Source: Chitinophaga horti (lineage in GTDB: Bacteria > Bacteroidota > Bacteroidia > Chitinophagales > Chitinophagaceae). Taken from it: DNA of 64,000 bases. The notes below the pieces were generated by a model. The model saw only the letters and a program-made list of their open reading frames with translations. It was not told where the DNA came from and searched no databases. Position 1 is the stretch's first letter, and each line of letters starts with the position of its first letter. The stretch spans positions 1,612,001 to 1,676,000 of the forward strand of contig NZ_CP107006.1 in assembly GCF_022867795.2 (NCBI RefSeq). Direction: 5' to 3'. Below, one piece after another: positions 8,360-17,044 of the stretch. The position numbers and the translations under genes are program-made.

Positions 8360-9256
8360 ATGAAAAACTTAGCGCGCAGGATAGTTGCGTCCGTACTCGG
8401 CGTGGCGGCACTATCGACGATTATCTGGTCTTGTTCCAAAGACGACTCAGCCTCCAGTGAACGCATCGGCGCCAACCAGCAAAGACTACAAGTGTACCTT
8501 ACGGATGATCCCGGGCTATTTGACCAGGTATTCATCGACATCCGCAATGTGGAAGTGTTAGTAGATACCTGCAGCAGCGACGACGATGACGATCGTTGGG
8601 ACAAACATAGCCGCTGCTGGTGGGACGATGGTCGTTGGGACCGTAAAAAAGACACTTGTAAAGTATGGGACACCCTGGCCATCCGCTCCGGTATTTATGA
8701 CATCCTGAGCTTCCGTAACGGTGTGGACACCCTCTTTGCGAACGGTGTTGTACCAAAAGGCACCGTGAAGAAGATCCGCATCACCATTGGTAACAATAAC
8801 TCCCTGGTAAAAGACAGTGTTACTTATCCACTTAAAACCGTTACCGGCGAAACGAAACTGATCGTGAACATCCGCGGCGACGAGTGGGAAGAATATTCAC
8901 CTGACCAGTTACGCCTGTGGCTCGACTTTGACGTAAGCCGTTCTATTGTGGAAGTGAGGAGAGGTACCTTCGTGCTGAAGCCGTACATATTGGTATGGAC
9001 GCCTAAGGTGACAGGCAGCCTGTCCGGAAAAGTAACCCCGGCCGACGCCTTCCCGGTAATTACCGTATGGAACACCGCCGACACCTTGTACGCACTGCCG
9101 ACCAAACGCGGCGACTTCAAGATACGCGGGTTGAAAGAAGGCAGCTACAGCCTGTTCGTAAATGCAGGCAACGGCTACCGCGATACGACGCTAACCGGCA
9201 TAGAAATCAAACGGAACAAGGAAACAAAAGTACCGTCCATCACACTCCGTAAATAA
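8360..9256 (+). CDS. DUF4382 domain lipoprotein
   Basis: A 298-residue secreted lipoprotein. The signal peptide ends in a lipobox with the acceptor C25 (IIWSC-SKDD), so it is probably anchored in the outer membrane. Residues about 40-220 match DUF4382 (start LQVYLTDDPGLFDQVFIDI), a family of unknown function. Inside it lies an unusual Asp/Trp-rich stretch with three cysteines (about residues 72-102). A carboxypeptidase-regulatory-like beta domain (about 220-298) ends the protein. ATG 8360 is preferred to an in-frame TTG nine bases earlier because it begins the signal peptide cleanly. A perfect TAAGTTTG lies at 8240-8247, without a clear TTG partner. Confidence 0.85.
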   Translation: MKNLARRIVASVLGVAALSTIIWSCSKDDSASSERIGANQQRLQVYLTDDPGLFDQVFIDIRNVEVLVDTCSSDDDDDRWDKHSRCWWDDGRWDRKKDTCKVWDTLAIRSGIYDILSFRNGVDTLFANGVVPKGTVKKIRITIGNNNSLVKDSVTYPLKTVTGETKLIVNIRGDEWEEYSPDQLRLWLDFDVSRSIVEVRRGTFVLKPYILVWTPKVTGSLSGKVTPADAFPVITVWNTADTLYALPTKRGDFKIRGLKEGSYSLFVNAGNGYRDTTLTGIEIKRNKETKVPSITLRK

Positions 9257-9277
9257 ATCTCTTTCATAATAATAAGA

Positions 9278-9310
9278 GCAAGGCCGGTTGATGCTATCAG
9301 CCGGCCTTGC
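9278..9310 (+). terminator. Hairpin after the DUF4382 gene
   Basis: A 15-bp stem with one G-T pair (9278-9292 with 9296-9310) begins 21 bases after the stop. No T tract follows, so it may be a weak or factor-assisted terminator, or an mRNA 3' stabiliser. Confidence 0.6.
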
Positions 9311-9378
9311 CATTTACGTAAGTGCTGTTATGTTTTCTCCGCTATTATCTCTAACTTGTTATTAAATCCTATTCCTGA

Positions 9379-9969
9379 ATGAAGAAACTATTCGTAGTCA
9401 TCGTGCTGCAGTGCGTTGTGTTGTACGGCATGGCGCAGGGTAAAATTAACCAGATCGATCAGAAAAACCAGAAACAAGGCTCATGGGTCGAACAGGTGCC
9501 GGAATTGAGAGGCGAACCAGGCTTCAGCTGGGAAGGCACTTACCGCAATAACCGCAAAGAAGGCGTCTGGAAAAAGTACACTACTACCGGTACTTTGATC
9601 GCCGAAGAAACATATAAGAACAACGTGTTGAACGGTCCGGCGAAGTACTATTTCAGTACCGGCAAACTAAACTCCAGTGGCAGCTTTGTTGCTACCGATA
9701 TTGATGGGCAGAAGGACACGATTCGCGTGATCGATCCGCAAACGAATGAGGAGAAAGAAATAGAGATCGTGCGGCAGGGCAACCCAGTAATGCACGGGTC
9801 CTGGAGAGTTTATGATGAAGAAACGGGCAAGTATGTAACGCAGTATTACCAGTTCGGGGAGATTGCGGAAGCGCCTGCGGACACAACGCAGCAGCCAGCC
9901 GCTAAACCAAAGAGTACGGCTTTACCGCACGAACAAAAGTCAGCTTTACCGAAGAAGAAAAAACAATAA
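9379..9969 (+). CDS. Secreted MORN-like repeat protein
   Basis: A 196-residue protein with a cleavable signal peptide (about 1-19, ending YGMAQG). The body has MORN-variant repeats of the kind found in YwqK-family proteins, for example GTYRNNRKEGVWKKY, ETYKNNVLNGPAKYYF and a degenerate third copy MHGSWRVYDEETG. The last 40 residues are a Lys/Pro/Ala-rich tail ending in a run of lysines. These repeats form beta-hairpin surfaces, and no enzymatic residue can be pointed to. It is monocistronic by position. A weak imperfect hairpin (about 10006-10032) may end its transcript. Function unknown. Confidence 0.75.
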   Translation: MKKLFVVIVLQCVVLYGMAQGKINQIDQKNQKQGSWVEQVPELRGEPGFSWEGTYRNNRKEGVWKKYTTTGTLIAEETYKNNVLNGPAKYYFSTGKLNSSGSFVATDIDGQKDTIRVIDPQTNEEKEIEIVRQGNPVMHGSWRVYDEETGKYVTQYYQFGEIAEAPADTTQQPAAKPKSTALPHEQKSALPKKKKQ

Positions 9970-10246
9970 TTATACGCTACCTACAACTATTTCCCCAAGG
10001 ACCGGCAAGCGGAGTGTAAAGCTCCTGCTTTGTTTATCAGACACATAGAAAAATGCATCGGAAAAGATGCGGAATTACCAGATTTTGATCAATCCGCCCG
10101 GGCGGAAGTTTACGTAAGTACATTGGTTTTACGGCAGGTGCTGCAGTACCCCCGTATGTTGACTGATATTAGCTTGAGCTTTCGACTTACAGTGTTGAAA
10201 TAAATCTTGATCCCTGCATCTATCTGTTAATCTTCAACTTTGTTAC

Positions 10247-11701
10247 ATGGGTGTTGATCTACTCCAAAATTTAAAGACCTGGCGCGACCGTATTTACGGC
10301 CTGGGCGTGCTGGATACTTACAGCAAAGAAGACGGTCGTCGTATCCGCGTAGTAAACGTTATTGCTGCTGTTACATCGATCCTCGTAGCGATCTACGGCA
10401 TTGTTTTTTTCCTGATCAGCCGCAACCAGATTATTCTTTGGCCGGCCATCGCCTGCACTCCGATGTTCTGGGGCATCTTATTACTGAATCATAAACGCCG
10501 CTACGATGCCGCCCGTTTCGGATTGCTGGGTATCTTTTCATTCATCATGCTGTATTACGGCAGCATCCTGAGTAAAGAGGCCGATGTACAGGTGCTGGCG
10601 ATATTTATTATCAGCATCACAGTACTGATGTCTAAGCCAGATGGGGACAAGCTTCCGCGTGGATCTGCGATGGTCATACCATTCATTTTCCTGATCGTGG
10701 TGGAACTGGGGTATAAGTATAACTGGGGCTTCTTTGGCTTAAAAGCACCGATGACCGCCGAGGTATTGGAAATGTATCGCTGGCTGATCATTCCTATCGT
10801 GGTAGTATTGAACTACCTGGTTGTAAGCCTTTACCAGAAAGGGATAGAAGATCTGCTGGTAACGCTGCGCAACCGCAACAACACCTTACGCAAAAGCCGC
10901 GACGAGAACCAGAAACAAAAGAAACAACTGCAGGTGAATAGCGAAAAACTCGCAGAAGAAGTAAAGGCCCGCACCGCAGAACTCGACCGTGCCAATCAAT
11001 CCAAAGCCATCTTTATTTCCGAGCTCAGTAACGAGATCAGCGGACCGTTGCAAGGTATCCTGGAAGTGACACGGCAACTGTCAGACCCGGCCTCTGGTGG
11101 CAGGATTACACCACAACAATTACGGAGCATCCGCGCTAACAGCGATGAACTGCAACAGCTGATCCGCAACGTGCACCACCTGTCCGAAATGGAGGAAGGG
11201 AAGGCTACACAACTACATCTGCGTCCGTTCGAAATAAAAGCATGGCTGGATGATGCGATACGGTATTACAGCCAGGATGCACGCAGGCAGTCTGTCGAAC
11301 TATTGAAAGAAATAGACCCACGTTTTCCATCCGCGGTGATCACCGATCCCGATGTGTTGGGCGATGTGATACATCATGTACTTTCCAACGCCGTTAAATT
11401 TACCGAAGCCCATAAAAGCGTGCGTATACGTGGTTTTATGAACGCCGGCAAACTGTTCATACAAATATGTGATCAGGGTACAGGCATTGCGATGGATAAG
11501 ATACCTTCCCTCTTCCGTCCGTTTGACCAGGGCGACCGGGAGATTTGCCGTAAGTATGGCGGTAGCGGCTTTGGTCTGGCCATTGCTAAACGCCAGATAG
11601 AGCTACTTGGCGGCGACCTGCAAATCAGCAGCACGCTGGGCGAGGGAACCAACTTCCTGATCAGCTGGCCGGCGAATGTACCGGCCAGGGTAGGCGTGTG
11701 A
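10247..11701 (+). CDS. Membrane histidine-kinase-like protein lacking the phospho-acceptor His
   Basis: A 484-residue protein with six predicted membrane helices (about 38-190), a coiled coil (about 205-250), a HisKA-like dimerisation region and a HATPase_c domain. The H-box reads SNEISGPLQGI where family members read S-H-E-x-R-T-P-L: residue 262 is Asn, so the phosphorylated histidine is missing. The ATP-binding part keeps the N-box (LSNAVKF), G1 (DQGTGI), F-box and G2 (GGSGFGLAI). This suggests a protein that binds ATP but cannot autophosphorylate at the usual site. No response regulator is adjacent. The start lies just after a near-consensus CAACTTTG, so the mRNA may be nearly leaderless. 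Confidence 0.88.
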   Translation: MGVDLLQNLKTWRDRIYGLGVLDTYSKEDGRRIRVVNVIAAVTSILVAIYGIVFFLISRNQIILWPAIACTPMFWGILLLNHKRRYDAARFGLLGIFSFIMLYYGSILSKEADVQVLAIFIISITVLMSKPDGDKLPRGSAMVIPFIFLIVVELGYKYNWGFFGLKAPMTAEVLEMYRWLIIPIVVVLNYLVVSLYQKGIEDLLVTLRNRNNTLRKSRDENQKQKKQLQVNSEKLAEEVKARTAELDRANQSKAIFISELSNEISGPLQGILEVTRQLSDPASGGRITPQQLRSIRANSDELQQLIRNVHHLSEMEEGKATQLHLRPFEIKAWLDDAIRYYSQDARRQSVELLKEIDPRFPSAVITDPDVLGDVIHHVLSNAVKFTEAHKSVRIRGFMNAGKLFIQICDQGTGIAMDKIPSLFRPFDQGDREICRKYGGSGFGLAIAKRQIELLGGDLQISSTLGEGTNFLISWPANVPARVGV

Positions 11702-11703
11702 GC

Positions 11704-12927
11704 TTAACGATTCACCCGTTGGTAAAGTATTCTGTCGAATCGCTGTTGCAGTGTTCTGAAATACAGCGTTACCAGTAATATCGCGAACACTACGGTGCCC
11801 ACCGCATACAGGTGCGGGAAGTAGAAAATGAGGGCTGCCAGTATGACGAGCATCCTTGTATACTCCAGGTAGAAGATCCATTTACGCTGTTCCAGTATCG
11901 CGCCGGTATTCACCAGGCTGAGAAGAATGAAGAGCACCGATAAGGCCGCCAGTCCGTGCGGAATGGCCTTTTCGAAAAGCACCGTGAAGAACAGCAGTAC
12001 GAGGCTGAGCGTCGTTTGGGCAATGATATATACACGTTGAAACTTCGTGTTCTTCGCTTTTGCCGGCGCGAACAGCCATTTCTGCTCCAGCTCCGGACGA
12101 ATGTTCCCGTCAATATCATCCGGCTTGCCGAACACTACTTTCCACTTTGCGCGAAAGCCTTTTGCCCGGCGGAATGCCGTAAACAATTCCAGTGCAAAAT
12201 GAAACTGCTGCCAAAGGAAGCTGTAGCTCTTTAAAGGCGTAGTAAGGCCGAATACACACTTCACATCCTCTTTCTCTTTTACGAACGTACCAAACAACTT
12301 ATCCCAGATGATAAACACATCGCCATAGTTTTTATCTAGATACACTTCATTGGATGAGTGATGCACGCGATGATGCGAAGGCGTTACCATAAAGTACTCC
12401 AGGATGCCCAGTTTGCCAATAGTTTGCGTGTGAATGAAGAACGGGTAAAGTCCATGTACGAGCAGCAGCGAAGTGATCATCGCCGGCGGAAACCCGATAA
12501 ACGGCAACACCGCCCAGAACAATGATCTTATCACCGCCTGAAACACAGTAATGCGTGCAGATACGGTGTAATTGAAGTCTTCACTCTGGTGATGCACTAC
12601 ATGCGCCGCCCAAAGGATGTTTACTTCATGTGCAAGGCGGTGGTACCAGTACCAGATGAAGTCGGTGAAGAGCAACAGCGCCACCCAGGTCGCCCAGTGC
12701 GGCTTAATGTCGAAGAGCGCAAAGTGTTCATGTATATAGGCGAAAAAGAAGTAAAAGATGCCGGTGGTAAACACGTCGAGCAGGCGCTCGGCAATGCCCA
12801 CGTTGATATTAGCCACCGATTCTGCGAACTGGAAATAGTTCTTACCGGTTTTACGGGCCAACAAATATTCAACTCCCATGAATAGTAAAAAGCCTATGAT
12901 CGCAAAGGCGAGTAGGTTTAGTTCCAT
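11704..12927 (-). CDS. Sterol desaturase / fatty acid hydroxylase family protein
   Basis: A 407-residue integral membrane di-iron protein of the fatty acid hydroxylase superfamily. The histidine clusters are HRLAH, HVVHHQSEDF, and HRVHHSSN, as expected for the non-haem di-iron centre. It has several hydrophobic helices, both before the His boxes and in a C-terminal extension of about 130 residues with four further helices. Bacteroidota relatives act on membrane lipids; the substrate cannot be told here. It converges on the histidine-kinase-like gene with only two bases between the stops, and a good promoter lies just upstream of its ATG. Confidence 0.9.
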   Translation of the reverse strand: MELNLLAFAIIGFLLFMGVEYLLARKTGKNYFQFAESVANINVGIAERLLDVFTTGIFYFFFAYIHEHFALFDIKPHWATWVALLLFTDFIWYWYHRLAHEVNILWAAHVVHHQSEDFNYTVSARITVFQAVIRSLFWAVLPFIGFPPAMITSLLLVHGLYPFFIHTQTIGKLGILEYFMVTPSHHRVHHSSNEVYLDKNYGDVFIIWDKLFGTFVKEKEDVKCVFGLTTPLKSYSFLWQQFHFALELFTAFRRAKGFRAKWKVVFGKPDDIDGNIRPELEQKWLFAPAKAKNTKFQRVYIIAQTTLSLVLLFFTVLFEKAIPHGLAALSVLFILLSLVNTGAILEQRKWIFYLEYTRMLVILAALIFYFPHLYAVGTVVFAILLVTLYFRTLQQRFDRILYQRVNR

Positions 12928-12947
12928 TAGTCTACAGGTTTTATGGA

Positions 12948-12976
12948 CAAATATAGAATAATCAGGAAATAAGCAA
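12948..12976 (-). promoter_or_regulatory. Promoter of the sterol-desaturase-family gene
   Basis: On the minus strand, TTG (12974-12976), an 18-base spacer and TATATTTG (12948-12955) match the Bacteroidota consensus. Transcription would start near 12941, about 14 bases before the ATG at 12927. Confidence 0.65.
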
Positions 12977-13032
12977 AATATTATTTGATGGGGGAGCGGG
13001 GAGTTGAGCAGGGCGTATAGTCTGTAAATTGC

Positions 13033-13290
13033 GCTGGCGCTGGTTATGAGGGGACAGATGGCATTGTCTGCTGAATGAAAGCGGCTTAGCTGGCGCTGGT
13101 ATGAGAGGACAGGTGGTATCTCAAATGAACAGCCGCTGCTGGTTATGCAAGAAAGCGGTCGTTATCAACCAAATGAAAAGCCGCTGCTTTGGCGCTGGTT
13201 AAAGTAGGAAAGCGAGCGTTATCTGCCGAACGAAAAGCCGCTGTTTTGGCCTGGTTATAGAAGGTCAGCGGACATTATCTGCAAATGAAA
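13033..13290. repeat. Degenerate tandem repeats, about 50-60 bp, five units
   Basis: Five imperfect units fill the gap between the sterol-desaturase and GH31 genes. Each opens with GGCGCTGGTTAT or a variant (near 13033, 13092, 13139, 13190, 13248), continues through a variable AGGACAG/AAAGCG part, and closes with AATGAAAAGCCGCTG or a variant. The closing arm is the same sequence as one arm of the GH31 terminator at 13288-13322. No open reading frame covers the array. The units look like duplicated and diverged copies of the terminator region and not a CRISPR, because spacers are neither uniform nor unique. Confidence 0.75.
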
Positions 13291-13325
13291 AGCGGCTGCT
13301 TACCTCGTAAACAGCCGCTTTTTTA
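13288..13325. terminator. Bidirectional terminator downstream of the GH31 gene
   Basis: AAAAGCGGCTG (13288-13298) pairs with CAGCCGCTTTT (13312-13322) around a 13-base loop. Read leftward it lies 16 bases after the GH31 stop and ends in a T-rich tract. Confidence 0.85.
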
Positions 13326-13340
13326 CTTTGTATTCCGTAA

Positions 13341-15734
13341 TTAACGGATCACTAATTCTTCGAATTTACGTTCGAGCACCAGCTCTACGACGCCGTTTTT
13401 AACATCGGTCGCTTTCAGGGCGTGGCTAACGCCATCCAGCACATACTCTTTTGGCGTAAACGGCAGGCCGTGTACGAATACGTGGTGGTTACGGTAGCTG
13501 GCATTGTATCTGCCCACAAACTTCTTCTTCAGCCTGAACTGTTTCTTATCGGAACCCTGTTTAAAGCGAACCAGGTTATACTGACCGTTTTTATAGCCAT
13601 AGTGGTCGCCGGCATCTTCATACAAAATGCTGTGCGTTACTTCTTCGCCGAAGTATACGTGCAGGATCATCTCTTCAAACTCTTTCTCACCCACATATTG
13701 CATCGGCGGATAGTGGGTTACCACCGCACCGGCTTTCACGAACAAAGGCATTTCTTCAAGAGGAGTATCGATGGTGATGAGTTGTTTGCCTTCGAAGTGT
13801 TTATCGTTGAAATAGTAATACCAGTTGCCTTCAGGCAGGTATACCTCTTTCTGCTTAAGGCCGGCTTCGTGTACGTGGCTGATGAGCAGCGAGTCGCCCA
13901 TCATGAACTCGTGGTTGCGGTCATGTGTATTCGGATCTTTCTGCGATACGAAGGCCAGTGGGCGCAGCATAGGCGTTCCGTAAGCGGCGTATTGCCAGAA
14001 TGTAGTATACAAATAAGGAAGCAGGCTATAACGGAGCTGGATAAACTTTTTAACAATCGCCTCGTATTCTTCACCAAAGCTCCATGGGTCCTGGTCGAAG
14101 TTGGTTTCGTTGCTCGCGCTATGGGTACGCATCAGTGGGTGGAAGGCGCCGAGTTGTATCCAGCGGGTGTACAGTTCGCCATCCGGCTCGCCGATAAAAC
14201 CACCAATATCGCTGCCAGCGAACGAAATGCCCGAAACGGACAGGCGCTGACATTGTACGGAAGCCAGCCACAGGTGTTCCCAGGTAGAACAGTTGTCGCC
14301 CGTCCATACGGAACTCCAGCGCTGTGCACCGGAATAGGCAGAGCGGGTTATAACGAACGGCCTGCGCGGCATCAGGTGCTTCTTCAAACCAGCCGCGGTA
14401 GCCTTACTCATGAGATGGCCGTACACGTTATGCGCCTTACGGTGACTCACATCTTCGCCATCGTAATCGTGGCGAACGTCTTCGGGGAAGGAACCGATCT
14501 CGAATACGGCCGGTTCGTTCATATCGTTCCAAACGCCGCGCACGCCTGCTTCGGTAAGGCCACGGAATAATCCGGCCCACCAGTCGCGCACTTTGGGATC
14601 GGTAAAGTCGGGGAATACACATTTGCCCGGCCATACATCGCCTTCCATCGGCGCACCGTCGGCACGTTTACAGGCAAAGTCGTTTTTGATCAGTTCCTGG
14701 TAAATCTCGTAATCAGGATCGGATTTAATACCCGGGTCAATGATCACTACCATTTTATAACCATCGTCGGCCAGGCCTTTAATAAACTTCTCGGGTTCGG
14801 GGAAGCCTTCTTTACTCCAGGTGAAGCAACGGAAGCCCTCCATATAGTCGATGTCCAGGTACAGCGCATCGCAGGGAATCTGACGTTTACGGAACTGGGC
14901 AGCTATTTCTTGTACTTTTGTATCCGGGTAATAACTCCAGCGGCATTGGTGATAACCGAGCGCCCACAGAGGCGGCAGTTCAGCGGAGCCGGTGATGCGC
15001 GTGTAAGCTTCCGCCACCTGCATCAGTTCTGGCCCGTAAATAAAGTAGTAGTTCATCTCGCCACCTCTTGCCCAAAAGCTGCATACATCTTCGCGTTCTT
15101 TACCGAAGTCGAACAGCGTGCGGAACGTATTATCGAAGAAGATGCCGTAGCCAATACCGTGGTGCAACCCGTAGTAGAAGGGGATGTTGCGGTACAGCGG
15201 ATCTGTATCCTTCAGGTAGCCGTAAGCGTCCGTACCATAATTCTCCACTCTTTTCCCGCGGAGGTTCAGTTCCGTAGGCTTATCTCCCAAACCATAAAAG
15301 CATTCGCCTTCCTGGATCAGTTTAGTATTATAGATGATCTTTCCGCCTTTAGACAGGTAATACTGCCAGTGAAAGCCCATTTCATCCTGGTTGATGATGC
15401 GGCCTTCGAGGTCGGTGATGGTTTTGCGGAGGTTATCACGGGCGATGAAGATGCGAACGGCGGAAGTGTAGATCTCGAATGTTTCTTCCCACTCGCGGAT
15501 GCCGAAATCTACCGGTGATTCTTCCAGTTTTTCGGTAACGCCGTAGGAGAAATCGCGTTGAAACTTACCATCGGCCGCATACCGGAACCGGATGATTTTG
15601 TCTGAAACTACCCTCACTTCGAGGATCGTTTCTGTAGTATAGAAATAAAAATAGTTTCCTTCTTTTTTCCATGACTTGATTACGTCTGGGTAGTGCTTAA
15701 CTGAGTATTTACCTGATGAGGTGGTAATCTGCAT
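13341..15734 (-). CDS. Glycoside hydrolase family 31 alpha-glucosidase
   Basis: A 797-residue GH31 enzyme releasing alpha-linked glucose (or xylose) from oligosaccharide ends. The catalytic nucleophile Asp is in GVWNDMNEPAVF and the acid/base Asp in WTGDNCSTWEHL; the family's RPFVITRSAYSG and DIGGF segments are also clear. A GH31 N-terminal beta domain precedes the barrel (barrel from about 230) and two C-terminal beta domains follow. No signal peptide is visible, so a cytosolic role in maltodextrin or glycogen breakdown is likely, fitting the nearby glgB. Long open frames on the opposite strand are shadows of this gene. Monocistronic, with a terminator after it. Confidence 0.94.
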   Translation of the reverse strand: MQITTSSGKYSVKHYPDVIKSWKKEGNYFYFYTTETILEVRVVSDKIIRFRYAADGKFQRDFSYGVTEKLEESPVDFGIREWEETFEIYTSAVRIFIARDNLRKTITDLEGRIINQDEMGFHWQYYLSKGGKIIYNTKLIQEGECFYGLGDKPTELNLRGKRVENYGTDAYGYLKDTDPLYRNIPFYYGLHHGIGYGIFFDNTFRTLFDFGKEREDVCSFWARGGEMNYYFIYGPELMQVAEAYTRITGSAELPPLWALGYHQCRWSYYPDTKVQEIAAQFRKRQIPCDALYLDIDYMEGFRCFTWSKEGFPEPEKFIKGLADDGYKMVVIIDPGIKSDPDYEIYQELIKNDFACKRADGAPMEGDVWPGKCVFPDFTDPKVRDWWAGLFRGLTEAGVRGVWNDMNEPAVFEIGSFPEDVRHDYDGEDVSHRKAHNVYGHLMSKATAAGLKKHLMPRRPFVITRSAYSGAQRWSSVWTGDNCSTWEHLWLASVQCQRLSVSGISFAGSDIGGFIGEPDGELYTRWIQLGAFHPLMRTHSASNETNFDQDPWSFGEEYEAIVKKFIQLRYSLLPYLYTTFWQYAAYGTPMLRPLAFVSQKDPNTHDRNHEFMMGDSLLISHVHEAGLKQKEVYLPEGNWYYYFNDKHFEGKQLITIDTPLEEMPLFVKAGAVVTHYPPMQYVGEKEFEEMILHVYFGEEVTHSILYEDAGDHYGYKNGQYNLVRFKQGSDKKQFRLKKKFVGRYNASYRNHHVFVHGLPFTPKEYVLDGVSHALKATDVKNGVVELVLERKFEELVIR

Positions 15735-15922
15735 AATTCACATTTTCTAAAGTCCCGGCATCAATACTGATACATATTGCGGGCGAAATTAATAAAAATC
15801 TGTGTCGTGACGTTTTCGTAGGTGCCTTCTACAACTAAATTACAGCATTGGCCATGTTTATGCAAATATTATCTTATTTATTAACAAGTACTTTTTACCG
15901 GCCGACGACCCGCGAATGACTG

Positions 15923-16948
15923 TTATTTCGACAATAATATTGCGATACGGCCATTTGAACCCGCCAGAAACACCTTTTCACCTTGTTTTGCCCGCCTGGC
16001 GGTATGGTAGCCTTCCCTCGAAATATTATGCCAATGTATACCCCCGTTCTCGGAAATATCGGTGCCCGAAGTACCGGTAGCGATTAACATTTGAGGGCGA
16101 ATATACTCTACCGCCGACCGGAAACCCAGCGGGGGCGTAGATGGAGCGTCCCAGGTAGCACCGCCATCTTTCGTCATAAAACAATTATTGGTGCGAATGG
16201 TATCTTTTTGATAGTCGCCCCCCACGGCAATGCCCCTACGGTCATTTGAGAAAGCGATGGAAAAGGCGCCAGTGCTCGGCTGGCCTTGTATGAGAGGGGT
16301 CGGATGTACCGTCCAGCTGCTGCCGTTAAAAACAAACAGGCGTGAAGCCGCACCGCCAGACACAAAACAGAAACTTTTTGGTCCAAGCGTGCGGATCGTT
16401 GTACCGCTGGCCGCGAAACTGGCCTCTCCCTCACGGGCGGGTGGCGTTTTAACCGCAAATGGTTGCCAGGTTTCTCCACCATCTGCCGTTTGCAACAAAG
16501 TGAATACGCCGTTCAGCGGATCGCCAACGGCAATGCCTTCCCGGTCGTTCCAGAAGTCCATGCCGTCATAAAAAATGCCTTTGGTATTATTGAAGTACAC
16601 CTTGCGCCAGGTGTGTCCGCCGTCTTTCGTTAAGAAGATATGTGTAGGTTCGCCGGCATTGATAATGATGGCTTTCGTGGCACTGAACGCTTCAATGTCG
16701 CGCCAGTCACAGGAGTCGCATCCGTTTACTTTCATCCATTTCCATTCTTTGCCACCATCGGTGCTGCGGCCTACCATGCCCTGGCTGCCCGACACCCACA
16801 CCACAGAATCACTCACTACACTCAGCCCGCGAATACTGCTGATGGGCGCTTTCATAAGGGGCTGAATACTGTAAGTGGTTTGTTGGCCTCTCGTTTGCAG
16901 CACACATATCAACATCAAAATAAACAAGTAAGGGATACCCGGTTTCAT
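15923..16948 (-). CDS. Secreted BNR/YCF48-like repeat protein
   Basis: A secreted beta-propeller protein of about 341 residues. After a signal peptide (MKPGIPYLFILMLICVLQT, cleaved before QQTTY) come five Asp-box/BNR-type repeats visible as S-T-DGGKEW, TKDGGHTW, TADGGETW, TKDGGATW and S-ENGGIHW. These repeats occur in sialidases, photosystem II assembly factor Ycf48 and many Bacteroidota secreted proteins of unknown role. No sialidase arginine triad can be recognised, so an enzyme activity is not claimed. The start is set at ATG 16948, which opens the signal peptide; an in-frame ATG at 16969 adds seven polar residues. It is divergent from the propeller kinase gene. Confidence 0.82.
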   Translation of the reverse strand: MKPGIPYLFILMLICVLQTRGQQTTYSIQPLMKAPISSIRGLSVVSDSVVWVSGSQGMVGRSTDGGKEWKWMKVNGCDSCDWRDIEAFSATKAIIINAGEPTHIFLTKDGGHTWRKVYFNNTKGIFYDGMDFWNDREGIAVGDPLNGVFTLLQTADGGETWQPFAVKTPPAREGEASFAASGTTIRTLGPKSFCFVSGGAASRLFVFNGSSWTVHPTPLIQGQPSTGAFSIAFSNDRRGIAVGGDYQKDTIRTNNCFMTKDGGATWDAPSTPPLGFRSAVEYIRPQMLIATGTSGTDISENGGIHWHNISREGYHTARRAKQGEKVFLAGSNGRIAILLSK

Positions 16949-17010
16949 AAGTTCCAAATGATTAGTCATAAGAAAAATACGAAAACATTCGAAAGTGTAG
17001 CACAGATTTA

Positions 17011-17018
17011 TATATTTG
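17011..17018 (+). promoter_or_regulatory. -7 element upstream of the propeller kinase
   Basis: TATATTTG is a perfect TAnnTTTG match, 27 bases upstream of the GTG start at 17045. No clear TTG is found at the expected upstream distance, so this is a partial promoter. Confidence 0.4.
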
Positions 17019-17044
17019 CAATCTACCTAACCTGCTAAGTTATA

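Noticed and set aside
13033..13290. CRISPR array
   Set aside because: The repeats are degenerate, the intervening parts are neither uniform nor unique and no cas genes are nearby.
13422..14570. Long open frame of 382 codons opposite the GH31 gene
   Set aside because: It is antisense to a complete GH31 domain with catalytic motifs; the frame has no recognised domain and is a by-product of G+C-rich codon use.
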